Assembly: GCF_014212055.1 (NCBI RefSeq)
Contig: NZ_JACJVO010000011.1
Coordinates: forward strand, 1 to 64,000
Direction of reading: 5' to 3'
Source: Cohnella zeiphila
GTDB taxonomy: Bacteria; Bacillota; Bacilli; Paenibacillales; Paenibacillaceae
DNA length: 64,000 nt
Part shown: positions 1 to 8,516 of the stretch, piece by piece
Layout: every line of letters starts with the position of its first letter
Position numbering within the stretch: position 1 is the first letter of the stretch
Position numbers and translations under genes: made by a program
Notes under the pieces: model-generated
The model's input: the letters and a program-made list of their open reading frames with translations, nothing else
What the model was told of the DNA's origin: nothing
The model's database searches: none

Positions 1-353
1 ACGATCTGGAGCGCATCGAACGGCTGGCCTCGCCGCGGCGGGAGCGCCCCGTGCGGCTGTTGCGCAAGCTGTTCGATGCCGCCGCCGAACGTCCGGCGGC
101 CGGCGACGGCGGCCCCGCCGGCACGCTGCCGCTGCGCGGGCTGGCCGCCGTGCTGGCGGCGACCGCGCCAGAGCTGTTCGCGTTCCGCGAATGGCGGGCG
201 TCCGTCGTGGCCGGGGACGGTCCGGCGGCGGGCATGGTCATCGCCGACCGGAGGGCCGATCCGTCGCCGGGCAGCGGGCCGTACGTGCGCTTTTGCGTCG
301 ACGTGGAAGCGGAGCGGGCGATCGAGCGCTTCGTGCGCGTCATGGCGGACTAA
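1..353 (+). CDS. C-terminal part of an unrecognised protein (truncated by window start)
   Basis: An open frame runs from the left edge of the window (frame 3) to a TAA at 351-353, so the true start lies outside. A GTG at 51 is only an internal candidate. The visible 117 residues are rich in Ala, Arg and Gly and end in a short acidic stretch with the motif YVRFCVDVEAE. No family motif, membrane segment or signal is recognisable. It sits 82 bp upstream of gntP in the same direction, so it may belong to the gluconate operon, but I cannot assign a function. Confidence 0.55.
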   Translation, partial: DLERIERLASPRRERPVRLLRKLFDAAAERPAAGDGGPAGTLPLRGLAAVLAATAPELFAFREWRASVVAGDGPAAGMVIADRRADPSPGSGPYVRFCVDVEAERAIERFVRVMAD

Positions 354-384
354 GAGAGTCGAATAGGGGAAATGGGCCAAACTA

Positions 385-415
385 AGGGTGTCCGGGTAAA
401 AACAACCAACACCCT
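385..415. promoter_or_regulatory. Inverted repeat ahead of gntP
   Basis: The arms AGGGTGT (385-391) and ACACCCT (409-415) are perfect complements separated by 17 nt, in the short gap before the gntP ribosome binding site (GGAGG near 424). There is no T-tract, so a simple terminator is unlikely. It could be an operator or an mRNA hairpin. This is a weak call from symmetry alone. Confidence 0.25.
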
Positions 416-435
416 ACGGCAATGGAGGCCTCCCC

Positions 436-1797
436 ATGAATACTCTGCTCGGCATGAGCCACTCGGCGACGCTGATCGTCTGGACGCTCGTCGCGATCGC
501 ATTTCTGATCGTGTTCATATCCACTTTCAAGTGGAACCCGTTCGTCACGCTGCTGCTATCTTGCATCCTGCTCGGATTGCTCGCGGGCATGAAGCCGGGA
601 GACACGGTCACTTCGATCACCAAAGGGCTCGGGGGCACGCTCGGCACGATCGCGATCGTCATCGGCCTCGGCACGATGCTCGGCAAGATGATGGCGGAGT
701 CGGGCGGCGCGGAACGGATCGCGACGACGCTGATCGAGCGGTTCGGCGACCGCCGCGTCCATTGGGCGATGCTGATCGTGGGCATCCTGGTCGGCATACC
801 GGTTTTTTTCGAAGTCGGCGTCATTCTATTGATTCCGATCGTTTTCATCGTAGCGCGCAAAACGAAGCTCCCCTACTTGACGATCGGCATTCCGGTGCTT
901 GCGGGCTTGTCCACCGTTCATGGGCTCGTGCCGCCGCACCCGGCTCCGATGATCGCCATCGACGCTTATCAGGCGAATCTCGGCGCGACGATCCTGTACT
1001 CGCTGGTGATCGGCATCCCCGTCGCCATTCTGGCGGGGCCGATTTTCGGCCGCTATATCGGCAAGCGCATCGTGGCGCAGCCGACCGAAGAGCTGATCGG
1101 GCAGTTCGCGATGAAGGAAGAGCGCAGCTTGCCCGGGTTCGGCATCACGCTGCTTACCATTCTGCTTCCGGTCATTCTGATGCTGATCGGTTCGGTGGCG
1201 AGCATCGCCGACCCGGATGCGGCAAGCGGCTGGACGCGATTCGCCGAATTTATCGGCAACGAAGTGATCGCGCTGCTCATCGCCGTCGTGTTCTCGTTTT
1301 TCTCGCTCGGCTACGCCCGGGGGTTTAACAAGGAGCAAATCTCCAAGTTCATGTCCGAGTGCCTGGCGCCGATCGCCGGCATCGTGCTCATCATCGGGGG
1401 CGGCGGGGCGTTCAAGCAGGTGCTGATCGACAGCGGCGTCGGCGCGGCGATCGCCGACCTGGCCACGAGCGCGAACATCAACGTGCTGCTGTTCGCCTGG
1501 TTCGTCGCCGCCCTGATCCGGGTGGCCACCGGCTCCGCCACCGTCGCGATGACGACGTCGGCGGGCATCGTCGCGCCCGTGCTGGCGGCGACGCCGGGCG
1601 CCAATCTGGAGCTGGCCGTGCTGGCGACCGGCGCGGGCTCGCTTGTGCTGTCCCATGTGAACGACGCCGGCTTCTGGATGGTAAAGGAATTTTTCCACAT
1701 GACCGTGCCCCAGACGCTCAAGTCGTGGACGGTGATGGAGACGCTGCTCTCGGTAGCGGGGCTTGTACTTATTATGATCGTGAGCATTTTTGCATAA
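436..1797 (+). CDS. gntP: Gluconate:H+ symporter, GntP family
   Basis: This 453-residue, very hydrophobic protein has the length and layout of GntP permeases, with 12 or more membrane segments. Recognisable family features are the N-terminal ISTFKWNPFVTLLL stretch, GTMLGKMMAESGGAERIA around residues 75-95, and the GLVPPHPAP loop near residue 155. It imports gluconate or a related sugar acid across the cytoplasmic membrane. The start ATG is preceded by a GGAGG site. It lies 30 bp upstream of a FGGY gluconokinase, the usual uptake-phosphorylation pair. No GntR repressor is visible in the window; it may lie to the left. Confidence 0.93.
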   Translation: MNTLLGMSHSATLIVWTLVAIAFLIVFISTFKWNPFVTLLLSCILLGLLAGMKPGDTVTSITKGLGGTLGTIAIVIGLGTMLGKMMAESGGAERIATTLIERFGDRRVHWAMLIVGILVGIPVFFEVGVILLIPIVFIVARKTKLPYLTIGIPVLAGLSTVHGLVPPHPAPMIAIDAYQANLGATILYSLVIGIPVAILAGPIFGRYIGKRIVAQPTEELIGQFAMKEERSLPGFGITLLTILLPVILMLIGSVASIADPDAASGWTRFAEFIGNEVIALLIAVVFSFFSLGYARGFNKEQISKFMSECLAPIAGIVLIIGGGGAFKQVLIDSGVGAAIADLATSANINVLLFAWFVAALIRVATGSATVAMTTSAGIVAPVLAATPGANLELAVLATGAGSLVLSHVNDAGFWMVKEFFHMTVPQTLKSWTVMETLLSVAGLVLIMIVSIFA

Positions 1798-1827
1798 ATC
1801 GATTTCTTGTTGCGGAAGAGGGAAGAC

Positions 1828-3381
1828 ATGGTGAGCCGAATCTATCTTATGGGCATCGACATCGGGACGACCAGCACGAAGGCGGTGCTGTTCCGGGAGG
1901 ACGGAAGCGTCGTATCCGCCGGCAACGTCGGCTACCCGCTGCTGACGCCGACGCCGTCCGTCGCGGAACAGAACCCGGACGAAATTCTGTCCGCCGTTCT
2001 TGCCTCGGTTCGCCAGGCGGTGGAGCAGGCCGGCGCGCGGCCGGAAGACGTCCGCTTCGTCTCGGCGAGTTCGGCGATGCACAGCGTGCTGCCTTTGGAT
2101 GAAAGCGGCCGGCCGCTGATGAACGCCTTGACGTGGGCCGACAACCGTAGCGCGGAGTGGTCGAAGCGGTTAAAAACGGAGCTTGGCGGGCACGAGCTGT
2201 ATTTGCGCACCGGCACGCCGGTTCACCCGATGTCGCCGATCACGAAGCTGCTTTGGCTGCGGCACGAGCGGCCGGAACTTTTCGCCCGGGCAGCCAAGTT
2301 CGTTTCGTTGAAGGAATACGTGTTCTACAAGCTGTTCGGACGCTTCGCGATCGATTATTCGATGGCGTCCGCGACCGGGATGTTTAACCTGGAAAAGCTG
2401 GATTGGGACGAGGAAGCGCTGCGGGTTGCGGGCATCGCGCGGGACAAGCTGTCGGAGCCTGTGCCGACGACGCACCGTCTGGAAGGGATGAATTCGGAGC
2501 TGGCCGCGGAAATGGGCCTGCTGCCGTCGACGCCTTTCGTCGTCGGCGCGAGCGACGGCGTGCTGTCGAATCTCGGGCTGGACGCGACCGCTCCCGGCGT
2601 CGTGGCGGTGACCATCGGAACGAGCGGCGCGATCCGCACGGTGACGGATCGACCGCAGACCGATCCGAAGGGTCGATACTTTTGCTATGCGCTGACGGAG
2701 CGCCACTGGGTCATCGGCGGGCCGGTCAACAACGGCGGCGTCATCTTCCGCTGGGTGCGCGACGAGTTCGCCGCCTCGGAGACGGAGACCGCCAAGCGGC
2801 TTGGCATCAGTCCGTACGACGTCTTGACGCGTATCGCGGAACGGGTGCGCCCCGGCTCCGACGGCCTTCTTTTCCATCCATACCTGACCGGAGAGCGGGC
2901 GCCGCTCTGGAATCCGGATGCGCGCGGCTCGTTCTTCGGCTTGACGCTTCACCACCAGAAGGAGCATATGATCCGCGCGGCGCTGGAAGGCGTCGTGTAC
3001 AACCTGTACACGGTGCTGCTCGCGATGCAGGAGCAGACCGGCGTGCCTCGCCGGATCAAGGCGACCGGCGGCTTCGCGAGATCGCCGCTGTGGCGGCAGA
3101 TGATAGCGGACATTATGGGGCAGAGCGTCGTCGTGCCGGAGAGCTACGAGAGCTCCTGCCTTGGCGCGGTCGTGCTCGGGAAGCTCGCGTTCGGCGAGAA
3201 GGACGCATTCGAGCAAGTCGCCGGCATGGTCGGCACCACGCACGAGCACGTGCCCAATCCCGAGGCGTCCGCCGTCTACCGCGAGCTGCTGCCGATCTTC
3301 GTCCGTCTCTCGCGCCGGCTCGAAGAGGAGTACGCCGATCTGGCGCGGTTCCAGACGAAGCTGTTCGAAGACGCCGAGTGA
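1828..3381 (+). CDS. gntK: Gluconokinase, FGGY carbohydrate kinase family
   Basis: The 517-residue product begins with the FGGY phosphate-binding motif MGIDIGTTSTKAVLF and contains GASDGVLSNLGL and the C-terminal ATGGFARSPLWRQM region that closes the ATP site. This matches Bacillus-type GntK, which converts gluconate to 6-phosphogluconate using ATP. The ATG at 1828 is preferred over TTG codons at 1807 and 1810 because it follows an AGAGGGA site and the family N-terminus begins just after it. It follows gntP by 30 bp and is very likely cotranscribed. A related xylulokinase or glycerol kinase activity is less likely given the GntP neighbour. Confidence 0.92.
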   Translation: MVSRIYLMGIDIGTTSTKAVLFREDGSVVSAGNVGYPLLTPTPSVAEQNPDEILSAVLASVRQAVEQAGARPEDVRFVSASSAMHSVLPLDESGRPLMNALTWADNRSAEWSKRLKTELGGHELYLRTGTPVHPMSPITKLLWLRHERPELFARAAKFVSLKEYVFYKLFGRFAIDYSMASATGMFNLEKLDWDEEALRVAGIARDKLSEPVPTTHRLEGMNSELAAEMGLLPSTPFVVGASDGVLSNLGLDATAPGVVAVTIGTSGAIRTVTDRPQTDPKGRYFCYALTERHWVIGGPVNNGGVIFRWVRDEFAASETETAKRLGISPYDVLTRIAERVRPGSDGLLFHPYLTGERAPLWNPDARGSFFGLTLHHQKEHMIRAALEGVVYNLYTVLLAMQEQTGVPRRIKATGGFARSPLWRQMIADIMGQSVVVPESYESSCLGAVVLGKLAFGEKDAFEQVAGMVGTTHEHVPNPEASAVYRELLPIFVRLSRRLEEEYADLARFQTKLFEDAE

Positions 3382-3719
3382 GGGGCTGAACCCTGATTAC
3401 CAGTGGCTCGGTTTGCCAGCCCGGACCGTCGCTGCCTTTGCGCCGGAATGGTTTTATCGGAGCGGCTTGTACGCTCTTTTGACGCGAACCGGAAAAGCTC
3501 CTTTTATCCGATTGAATCTGCCCCTGAAGCGTGCCGTGAACGGGAAAATCTCCTTCGAAAACGGCTCGTTTCCGCGAAATAGGAGGATGGCAGAGCGATT
3601 AGAGGCGATTTTCCCATACAATCGCGTGGAAGTTCAGTTTTTCTAGAAATAAAGGGAGTATTTCCGGTTCAGGAGCAAATCGGCGCCAATTATGATATGA
3701 AAACGGAGGAGTGATCGCA
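3382..3719. other. Intergenic stretch, no gene recognised
   Basis: The 338 bp between gntK and the monooxygenase gene hold no convincing coding region. An open frame running on from inside gntK into this region has no ribosome binding site and no recognisable motif, so I reject it. The segment around 3490-3650 contains several A-rich runs and GAAAAC/GAAAATC-type near repeats and might be an old dispersed repeat. I see no clear terminator after gntK. Confidence 0.5.
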
Positions 3720-4154
3720 ATGATCGTCGCGACCAATACGATTCGCATCAAGTCCGGCTTCGCGGACCAAGTGGCGGAGCGCTTCAAAAGTCCGAAGGGC
3801 GTTCAGCACGCGCCCGGCTTCGTCCGGATGGAGCTTCTCCAAACGTCGCAGGAAGACCATGACGAGCTGAAGGTGTGCACGACATGGGAGAGCCGCGAGG
3901 CGTTCGAGGGCTGGGTGAACAGCGACGCGTTCAAGCAGGCGCACGCCCATGCTCGTCCCGCGGGCGGTTCCGCGCCGGGCGCCGCGGATGGAGCGGCGCA
4001 TAGCCATGCGCAGGCGGCTTCCGCCGAAGGTTCTCACGCCCATGCGTCCTCAGAGGGCGGCACGTCCGCGCAGCAGCCGCCAGGAGGCGGCATCATGCTC
4101 GGCTCGACGCTGAGCGTTCACGAGGTAGTTTTCTCGACCGGGCGCAACGACTGA
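3720..4154 (+). CDS. IsdG/HmoA-like antibiotic-biosynthesis-monooxygenase domain protein with His-rich insert
   Basis: The N-terminal 75 residues match small heme-degrading or ABM-fold monooxygenases of Firmicutes: IVATNTIRIKSGFADQVAERF, then GVQHAPGFVRMELL and KVCTTWESREAFEGW. The last strand (LGSTLSVHEVVF) follows at residues 127-138. Between them, residues 75-121 form an unusual insert rich in Ala, Gly, Ser and His (AHAHARP, AHSHAQ, SHAHASS). The family is cytoplasmic and often releases iron from heme. ATG 3720 is chosen because GGAGGA lies 9 nt upstream; GTG 3711 would abut that site. A terminator lies about 300 bp downstream. Confidence 0.8.
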   Translation: MIVATNTIRIKSGFADQVAERFKSPKGVQHAPGFVRMELLQTSQEDHDELKVCTTWESREAFEGWVNSDAFKQAHAHARPAGGSAPGAADGAAHSHAQAASAEGSHAHASSEGGTSAQQPPGGGIMLGSTLSVHEVVFSTGRND

Positions 4155-4181
4155 ACGATACGGTTGGCTTCTCTCCGAAGA

Positions 4182-4436
4182 AGGCCGATGGACTGCCTGC
4201 ATCCGCCGTATTCGCTAGAGATTTGGCGCAGAAGGCAGTCTGGCAGCCTACATTCGCCGGAAGTGTCCGACTACTCTCGATGTAGGCCAATGAACAGCCT
4301 ACAGTCGCCGCAGTCGTCGGAATTCCGCCGAAGAAGCGCAACCGCTGAGCCACATCTGCCCTAAGCGCGAGGATCCCGCCAAAGCGGCGCAACAGCTGAG
4401 CTTCATCGCTCACGACCCCTGCCGCTTTGGCAGAGC
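4182..4436. repeat. Five degenerate 51-bp tandem units
   Basis: Units begin at 4182, 4233, 4284, 4335 and 4386, an exact 51-bp phase. Units 1-3 share AAGGC...GCCTAC.TTCGCCG at their start. Units 4 and 5 share GCGCAAC.GCTGAG at identical offsets (4337 and 4388). Each unit ends in G. 51 is a multiple of 3 and one frame gives a 17-residue period, but that frame lacks a ribosome binding site and ends before unit 4, so I treat this as a noncoding repeat. Confidence 0.7.
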
Positions 4437-4451
4437 CAGCCCCAACATCCG

Positions 4452-4485
4452 GACCGTCCCGAGCCCCGGCTTGGGACGGTCTTTT
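4452..4485 (+). terminator. Rho-independent terminator
   Basis: A perfect 9-bp stem, GACCGTCCC (4452-4460) with GGGACGGTC (4473-4481), is followed by TTTT. It closes transcription from the monooxygenase gene and the repeat region before the response regulator. Confidence 0.85.
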
Positions 4486-4557
4486 CGCGACCGGCGATCG
4501 TGGTATAATGGCGCTAACCGAATTTGCGGAACAGGAACAGGAACAGGGGAGACGATA

Positions 4558-5253
4558 GTGGAAGACGCGGTACGCATTCTCGTCGTCGAGGACGACGACG
4601 ATATCAATCAGCTGCTGTGCAGCGTTCTGCGCGGGAGCGGTTACGCGCCGCAGCCCGCCTACTCGGGCACGGAGGCGATGCTTTATCTGGACAAGCAGGA
4701 TTGGGCGCTCGTACTCCTTGATCTGATGCTCCCCGGCAAGCGGGGAGAGGAACTGCTGAAGGAGATCGGCGAGAATTACCGCTACCCGGTCATCGTCATT
4801 ACGGCGGAAGGCGAGCGGGAGGCCAAAATCGCCGCGCTCAAAACCGGAGCGGACGACTATATCACGAAGCCGTTCGATCTCGAGGAAGTGTCCGCGAGGG
4901 TCGATTCGCTGCTTCGGCGCTATCTCCGCGTCCCGGCGCCGGCGGCGCCGAAGCTGCTGCGCCACAAGGATTTGACGCTCGACCCCGATCTGAAAGTCGC
5001 GGCGGTCGGGGAGGCGGTGCTGACGTTGACGGCGCGGGAGTACGACATTCTCGCGCTGCTGCTCTCGAATCCGAAGAAGCTGTTTACAAAAGCCAACCTG
5101 TTCGAGAGCGTCTGGGGCGAGGACTTCCTCGGCGGCGAGGAGAACGCGATCAACGTGCATATGAGCAACCTGCGAGGCAAGCTGGCGAAAGCCAATCCGG
5201 ACGAAGAGTACATCGAGACGATCTGGGGCATGGGCTACCGGCTGAAAACTTAA
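4558..5253 (+). CDS. OmpR-family response regulator
   Basis: The 231-residue protein has a canonical receiver (acidic EDDDD at 11-15, phosphoacceptor D55 in LLDLMLPG, T82, K104 in TKPFD) and a C-terminal winged helix ending in WGMGYRLKT. The GTG at 4558 is chosen because AGGGGAGA precedes it and the receiver starts right after; longer versions run into the preceding terminator. It lies 164 bp upstream of an ABC exporter and a histidine kinase gene, the arrangement of bacitracin or lantibiotic sensing cassettes, so it probably activates the transporter in response to a cell-envelope stress. Confidence 0.92.
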   Translation: MEDAVRILVVEDDDDINQLLCSVLRGSGYAPQPAYSGTEAMLYLDKQDWALVLLDLMLPGKRGEELLKEIGENYRYPVIVITAEGEREAKIAALKTGADDYITKPFDLEEVSARVDSLLRRYLRVPAPAAPKLLRHKDLTLDPDLKVAAVGEAVLTLTAREYDILALLLSNPKKLFTKANLFESVWGEDFLGGEENAINVHMSNLRGKLAKANPDEEYIETIWGMGYRLKT

Positions 5254-5260
5254 GCTTTTC

Positions 5261-5304
5261 TTACGAAACGGCTTTACGATCTCTTACGAATCGGTCTCTA
5301 TACT
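5261..5304 (+). promoter_or_regulatory. Promoter of the ABC exporter operon with three TTACGA repeats
   Basis: TTACGA occurs at 5261, 5274 and 5284, just upstream of and overlapping the -35 region of a -10 TATACT (5299-5304). Direct repeats of this kind next to a response regulator gene are typical OmpR-family binding sites. About 110 nt of GC-rich leader with possible hairpins separate it from the ATG at 5418. Confidence 0.6.
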
Positions 5305-5417
5305 GAAGCCATCACATCGAAAGGTTCGGCGGAATCCGGCGGCCAGAGCGCCGAATTCCTCGCCGGACCTAAGCAACCGGCTTGGGCCGGTTCGATCAGG
5401 GAGGCTGATGGCTCGAC

Positions 5418-6341
5418 ATGAACGAATACGTATTACGGACTCGCGGCTTGACCAAAAGGTACAAAAACCAGCTCGCTCTCGACAGCGTCGATCTGGCGAT
5501 TCGCCAAGGAGCGATCTACGGCTTTATCGGCCAGAACGGCGCCGGCAAGTCGACGCTCATGAAACTTGTGACCGGGCTGGCGTTCCAGACCTCGGGGACG
5601 ATCGAGCTGTTCGGGGAGACCGGCGAAAAGGAACTGATCCGCAGCCGGAAACGGATGGGCGTGGCGATCGAGACCCCGGCGCTTTATCCGTCCATGACGG
5701 CGCGCGAGAATTTGGAGGCGCACCGGCTGCAGCGCGGCATTCCCGGCAAAGACTGCATCGCCCGCACGCTGGAGCTCGTCGGACTGGAAGGGACCGGCCG
5801 GAAGACGGCGCGCAATTTCTCCCTCGGGATGAAGCAGCGGTTGGCGCTGGGAGTCGCGCTGCTCGGCGATCCGGAGTTCCTCATTCTGGACGAGCCGACG
5901 AACGGGCTGGACCCGATGGGCGTCGTCGAGATGCGGGAGCTGCTTCAGAAGCTGAACCGCGAACGGGGCATTACGATTCTGATCTCCAGTCACATCTTAA
6001 GCGAGCTGGACCTGGTGGCGACCTATTACGGCATCATCCACCGCGGCAAGCTGCTGGAGCAGATGACCGCCAAGGAGCTTCGGGAAAAGTGCCGCCATTA
6101 CTTGCATATAAAAGTAGACGAGCCGCAAAGGGCGGCGGCGGTGTTCGAAAGGGAGCTGGCCACGAGCGAATACGAAGTGATGGCGGACGGCGTCATTCGG
6201 CTGTACGCGCATCTGGAAAATCCGGCGCGCGTCTCGCGGGCGCTCGTGGAGAGCGGGCTCGAGGTCGAGCAGTTCATGCCGACGGGCGAGGATCTGGAGA
6301 GCTACTTCACGGCACGGATCGGGGGTGGCAAGCATGTCTAA
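5418..6341 (+). CDS. ABC transporter ATP-binding protein (BcrA-like)
   Basis: This 307-residue ATPase carries Walker A GQNGAGKST near residue 40, signature SLGMKQRLALG, Walker B FLILDEPTNGLD and the H-loop SSH. The C-terminal extension of about 90 residues is typical of BcrA/LtrA-type exporters that work with an ABC-2 membrane partner. GGGAGGC precedes the ATG. Its end overlaps the next gene by 8 bp, so the two are translationally coupled. The likely role is export or immunity toward a membrane-active peptide or antibiotic; the substrate is an inference from synteny. Confidence 0.92.
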   Translation: MNEYVLRTRGLTKRYKNQLALDSVDLAIRQGAIYGFIGQNGAGKSTLMKLVTGLAFQTSGTIELFGETGEKELIRSRKRMGVAIETPALYPSMTARENLEAHRLQRGIPGKDCIARTLELVGLEGTGRKTARNFSLGMKQRLALGVALLGDPEFLILDEPTNGLDPMGVVEMRELLQKLNRERGITILISSHILSELDLVATYYGIIHRGKLLEQMTAKELREKCRHYLHIKVDEPQRAAAVFERELATSEYEVMADGVIRLYAHLENPARVSRALVESGLEVEQFMPTGEDLESYFTARIGGGKHV

Positions 6342-7101
6342 CCTGATTCGTTCGGAATGGTACAAGCTGACGCGCAATCGCAGTTTCTGGCTCATTCTGG
6401 CCGCTCTGTTCCTCTCGGCCGTCGTCTATTGCTTCATGACTTACTTGGACGACCCTTCGGACGGCGGCGCTCTGGACGCGACATCCGGGCTTGACATGCT
6501 GAGGTCCGCGATGGGGGGCAACACGTACATCATCAAGATCGGCTTGTGCGTGCTGGCCGGATTTTTCGTCTCCAGCGAGTATTCGACCGGGACGATGAAG
6601 CGCGCGGTCTCGTCCGGCTACAGCCGCAGCCGCATCATCGTCGCGAAGATGCTCGTGTTTATCGGCGGTTCCGTGCTGGTTGCGCTCGTCTTCCCGGTCC
6701 TCTGCCTCGCGATCGGCAGCTTGCTGTTCGGGGGCGGCTCGCTGCCGGACGTCTCCGCCGCGGAATATGTCATCCGCTGCCTTGGCCTCACGGTTACGCT
6801 GTCGGCGGGCTTCGCGGCGATCGTCGCGCTGATCGCCGTGATCTTCAACGACAGCGGCAAGACGATCGGCATCGGCATCATTTTCTTCTTTTTCATCGAC
6901 GGAGTGTTCGTCATGATCGGAAATCATCTGCCGTTCGTCCTGAAGATTTACGAATATTCGTTGTTAAACGAAATCAATCATTACGCCGATACGGCGATGG
7001 CTTCGCGAGACGCGGTACTATCCGCCGTCATTCCGGTCGCCACTGCGATCGTTTTCGTCGCGCTGGGCGTGTACGCGTTCCGGAGGAAAGAAATCAAATA
7101 A
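6334..7101 (+). CDS. ABC-2 type permease partner
   Basis: The 255-residue hydrophobic protein begins MSNLIRSEWYKLTRNRSFW, the classic N-terminus of ABC-2 subunits of BcrB/LtrB type, and has about six membrane segments. The ATG at 6334 follows GGGGGTGG and overlaps the ATPase stop; a GTG at 6325 is possible but lies inside the binding site. It forms the membrane channel of the exporter encoded by the upstream ATPase gene. Confidence 0.88.
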   Translation: MSNLIRSEWYKLTRNRSFWLILAALFLSAVVYCFMTYLDDPSDGGALDATSGLDMLRSAMGGNTYIIKIGLCVLAGFFVSSEYSTGTMKRAVSSGYSRSRIIVAKMLVFIGGSVLVALVFPVLCLAIGSLLFGGGSLPDVSAAEYVIRCLGLTVTLSAGFAAIVALIAVIFNDSGKTIGIGIIFFFFIDGVFVMIGNHLPFVLKIYEYSLLNEINHYADTAMASRDAVLSAVIPVATAIVFVALGVYAFRRKEIK

Positions 7102-7143
7102 AGCGGCGGGTGCCGCGCGGTATCGGGAAGGAGGCAGGCGGAC

Positions 7144-8046
7144 GTGCTCATCGGGATTGCGGCGGCGGCGGTTCTAACGGCAGCGTTCTGCCTGCTTCGC
7201 CTCGCGGCGGTAAGGCGGGAAGTTCGCAGCTTCGCCGCGCAGCTCGGACGCTATAACCGGCACGAGACAGCCAGCAAGCTGTCCGTCGGCTTGAGCGACA
7301 GGGCGACCGAGGCGCTGGCGGTCGAGATCAACCGCCATACCGAGCTGATCGCCGAGGCGAATGCGGAACGGAGGCGAACCGAAGACGAGCTGCGCCAGGC
7401 GGTCGCCAACATGTCGCATGATCTGCGAACGCCGCTCACGTCGATCTCCGGCTACATCCAGCTGCTGGAGTCGCGCGAACTGTCGGCGGAGGAACGACGC
7501 GCGGCTCTCGAAGTCGTCAAGAAGCGCACGAACCGCCTGCAGGCGCTGCTGGCCGATTTTTTCGAGCTGTCGGTCATCGAATCCGTCGACTACGCGCTCA
7601 AGCCGGAACGCGTGGCTCTGCACAAGCTCATCCCGGAAATCTTGATGGGATTCTACGATTCGTTGAACGAGAAAGGGTTGAATCCGACGTTTGAACTCAC
7701 GGAGGAAGCCGTCGATATTTACGCGGACGAATCGGCCGTGCGCCGCGTCGTGGAGAATCTGATGCAGAACGCGATCCGCCACGCCGAAGGGGAGCTGATC
7801 GTGACGTTAAGCCGAACGGAACGGCATGCCGCGTTTACGCTGAGCAATGCCGCTCCGGGCCTTAAGGGGACGAATCCCGAGCTGCTGTTCAACCGCTTCT
7901 ATATGGCCGACCGGTCCCGCTCGGGCTCCGGGTCCGGCCTTGGCCTGTCGATCGCGCGCGGCTTGATGCTGAAGATGGGCGGCAGCCTGGCCGCCAAGCT
8001 TCAAGGAGACAACCTGGTCATGCGCTGCGAGTGGGAACGAATCTGA
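7144..8046 (+). CDS. Sensor histidine kinase with a single N-terminal membrane segment
   Basis: The 300-residue protein has one membrane segment (residues 2-22), a short linker, a HisKA box with H92 in MSHDLRTPLTS, then an N-box (VVENLMQNAIRHAE) and G-box (GSGLGLSIARGL). There is no extracellular loop, so it cannot read an external ligand directly. Its position right after the ABC exporter suggests that it reads the transporter state, as known for BceS-type kinases, although those have two membrane segments. GTG 7144 follows GGAGGCAGG. Its cognate regulator is most likely the one at 4558. Confidence 0.9.
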   Translation: MLIGIAAAAVLTAAFCLLRLAAVRREVRSFAAQLGRYNRHETASKLSVGLSDRATEALAVEINRHTELIAEANAERRRTEDELRQAVANMSHDLRTPLTSISGYIQLLESRELSAEERRAALEVVKKRTNRLQALLADFFELSVIESVDYALKPERVALHKLIPEILMGFYDSLNEKGLNPTFELTEEAVDIYADESAVRRVVENLMQNAIRHAEGELIVTLSRTERHAAFTLSNAAPGLKGTNPELLFNRFYMADRSRSGSGSGLGLSIARGLMLKMGGSLAAKLQGDNLVMRCEWERI

Positions 8047-8057
8047 CGCGGCCGGGT

Positions 8058-8495
8058 TTACTCTCCTAGGAACGAGCGAAGCATCCAGACGTGCTTCTGC
8101 AGGCCGGCCTGTATGGCGAGCAACAGATCGTGGCTGACTTCGTCGCCGACCGATTCGGAGAAGGCAAGCGCGGTTTGCAGCTCGCCGACCATCGATTCGA
8201 AGTCCTGTACGACAGCCTTCACCATCTCTTCGGCGGACGGCGTGCCCTCCGCTTCCTTCACCGTCGCCAGCTTCAGCGCCTCCGTCAGCGTCGTCAACGC
8301 ATCGTTGCCCAGAGCGCGAATTCGCTCCGCCAGTTCGTCGATATGGGTTGCCGCTTCCTCGTACAGCTCCTCGAATTTGGCGTGCAGCGTGAAGAAGTGA
8401 GGGCCTTTCACCTGCCAGTGGAACCGGCGAAGCTTCATCTCGGCGACGATCCAGTTGGCAAGTTGTTGGTTCAGGGCGTTTTTCATGGCGCTCAT
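8058..8495 (-). CDS. dps: Dps/MrgA-family ferritin-like DNA-protection protein
   Basis: The 145-residue product has the Dps four-helix layout with the ferroxidase residues in FHWQVKGPHFFTLHAKFEELYEE and THIDELAERI. Dps assembles into dodecamers that oxidise and store Fe(II) with peroxide and coat DNA under stress. The ATG at 8495 follows AGGAGGAATTTTG; a TTG at 8498 is less likely. The promoter region has a PerR-like box, an extended -10 and a four-unit CTTCAT array, the same layout as trxB. It is divergent from a radical SAM gene. Confidence 0.95.
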   Translation of the reverse strand: MSAMKNALNQQLANWIVAEMKLRRFHWQVKGPHFFTLHAKFEELYEEAATHIDELAERIRALGNDALTTLTEALKLATVKEAEGTPSAEEMVKAVVQDFESMVGELQTALAFSESVGDEVSHDLLLAIQAGLQKHVWMLRSFLGE

Positions 8496-8516
8496 CAAAA
8501 TTCCTCCTAAAGTTAA

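Noticed and set aside
3161-3646. Long open frame running from inside gntK into the gap
   Set aside because: It overlaps gntK in another frame, has no ribosome binding site and no recognisable motif.
4164-4364. Frame with 17-residue periodicity over the 51-bp repeats
   Set aside because: No ribosome binding site, decays before unit 4, and the period is explained by the DNA repeat.
4182-4436. CRISPR array
   Set aside because: Units are direct neighbours without constant repeats and variable spacers, and no cas genes are present.
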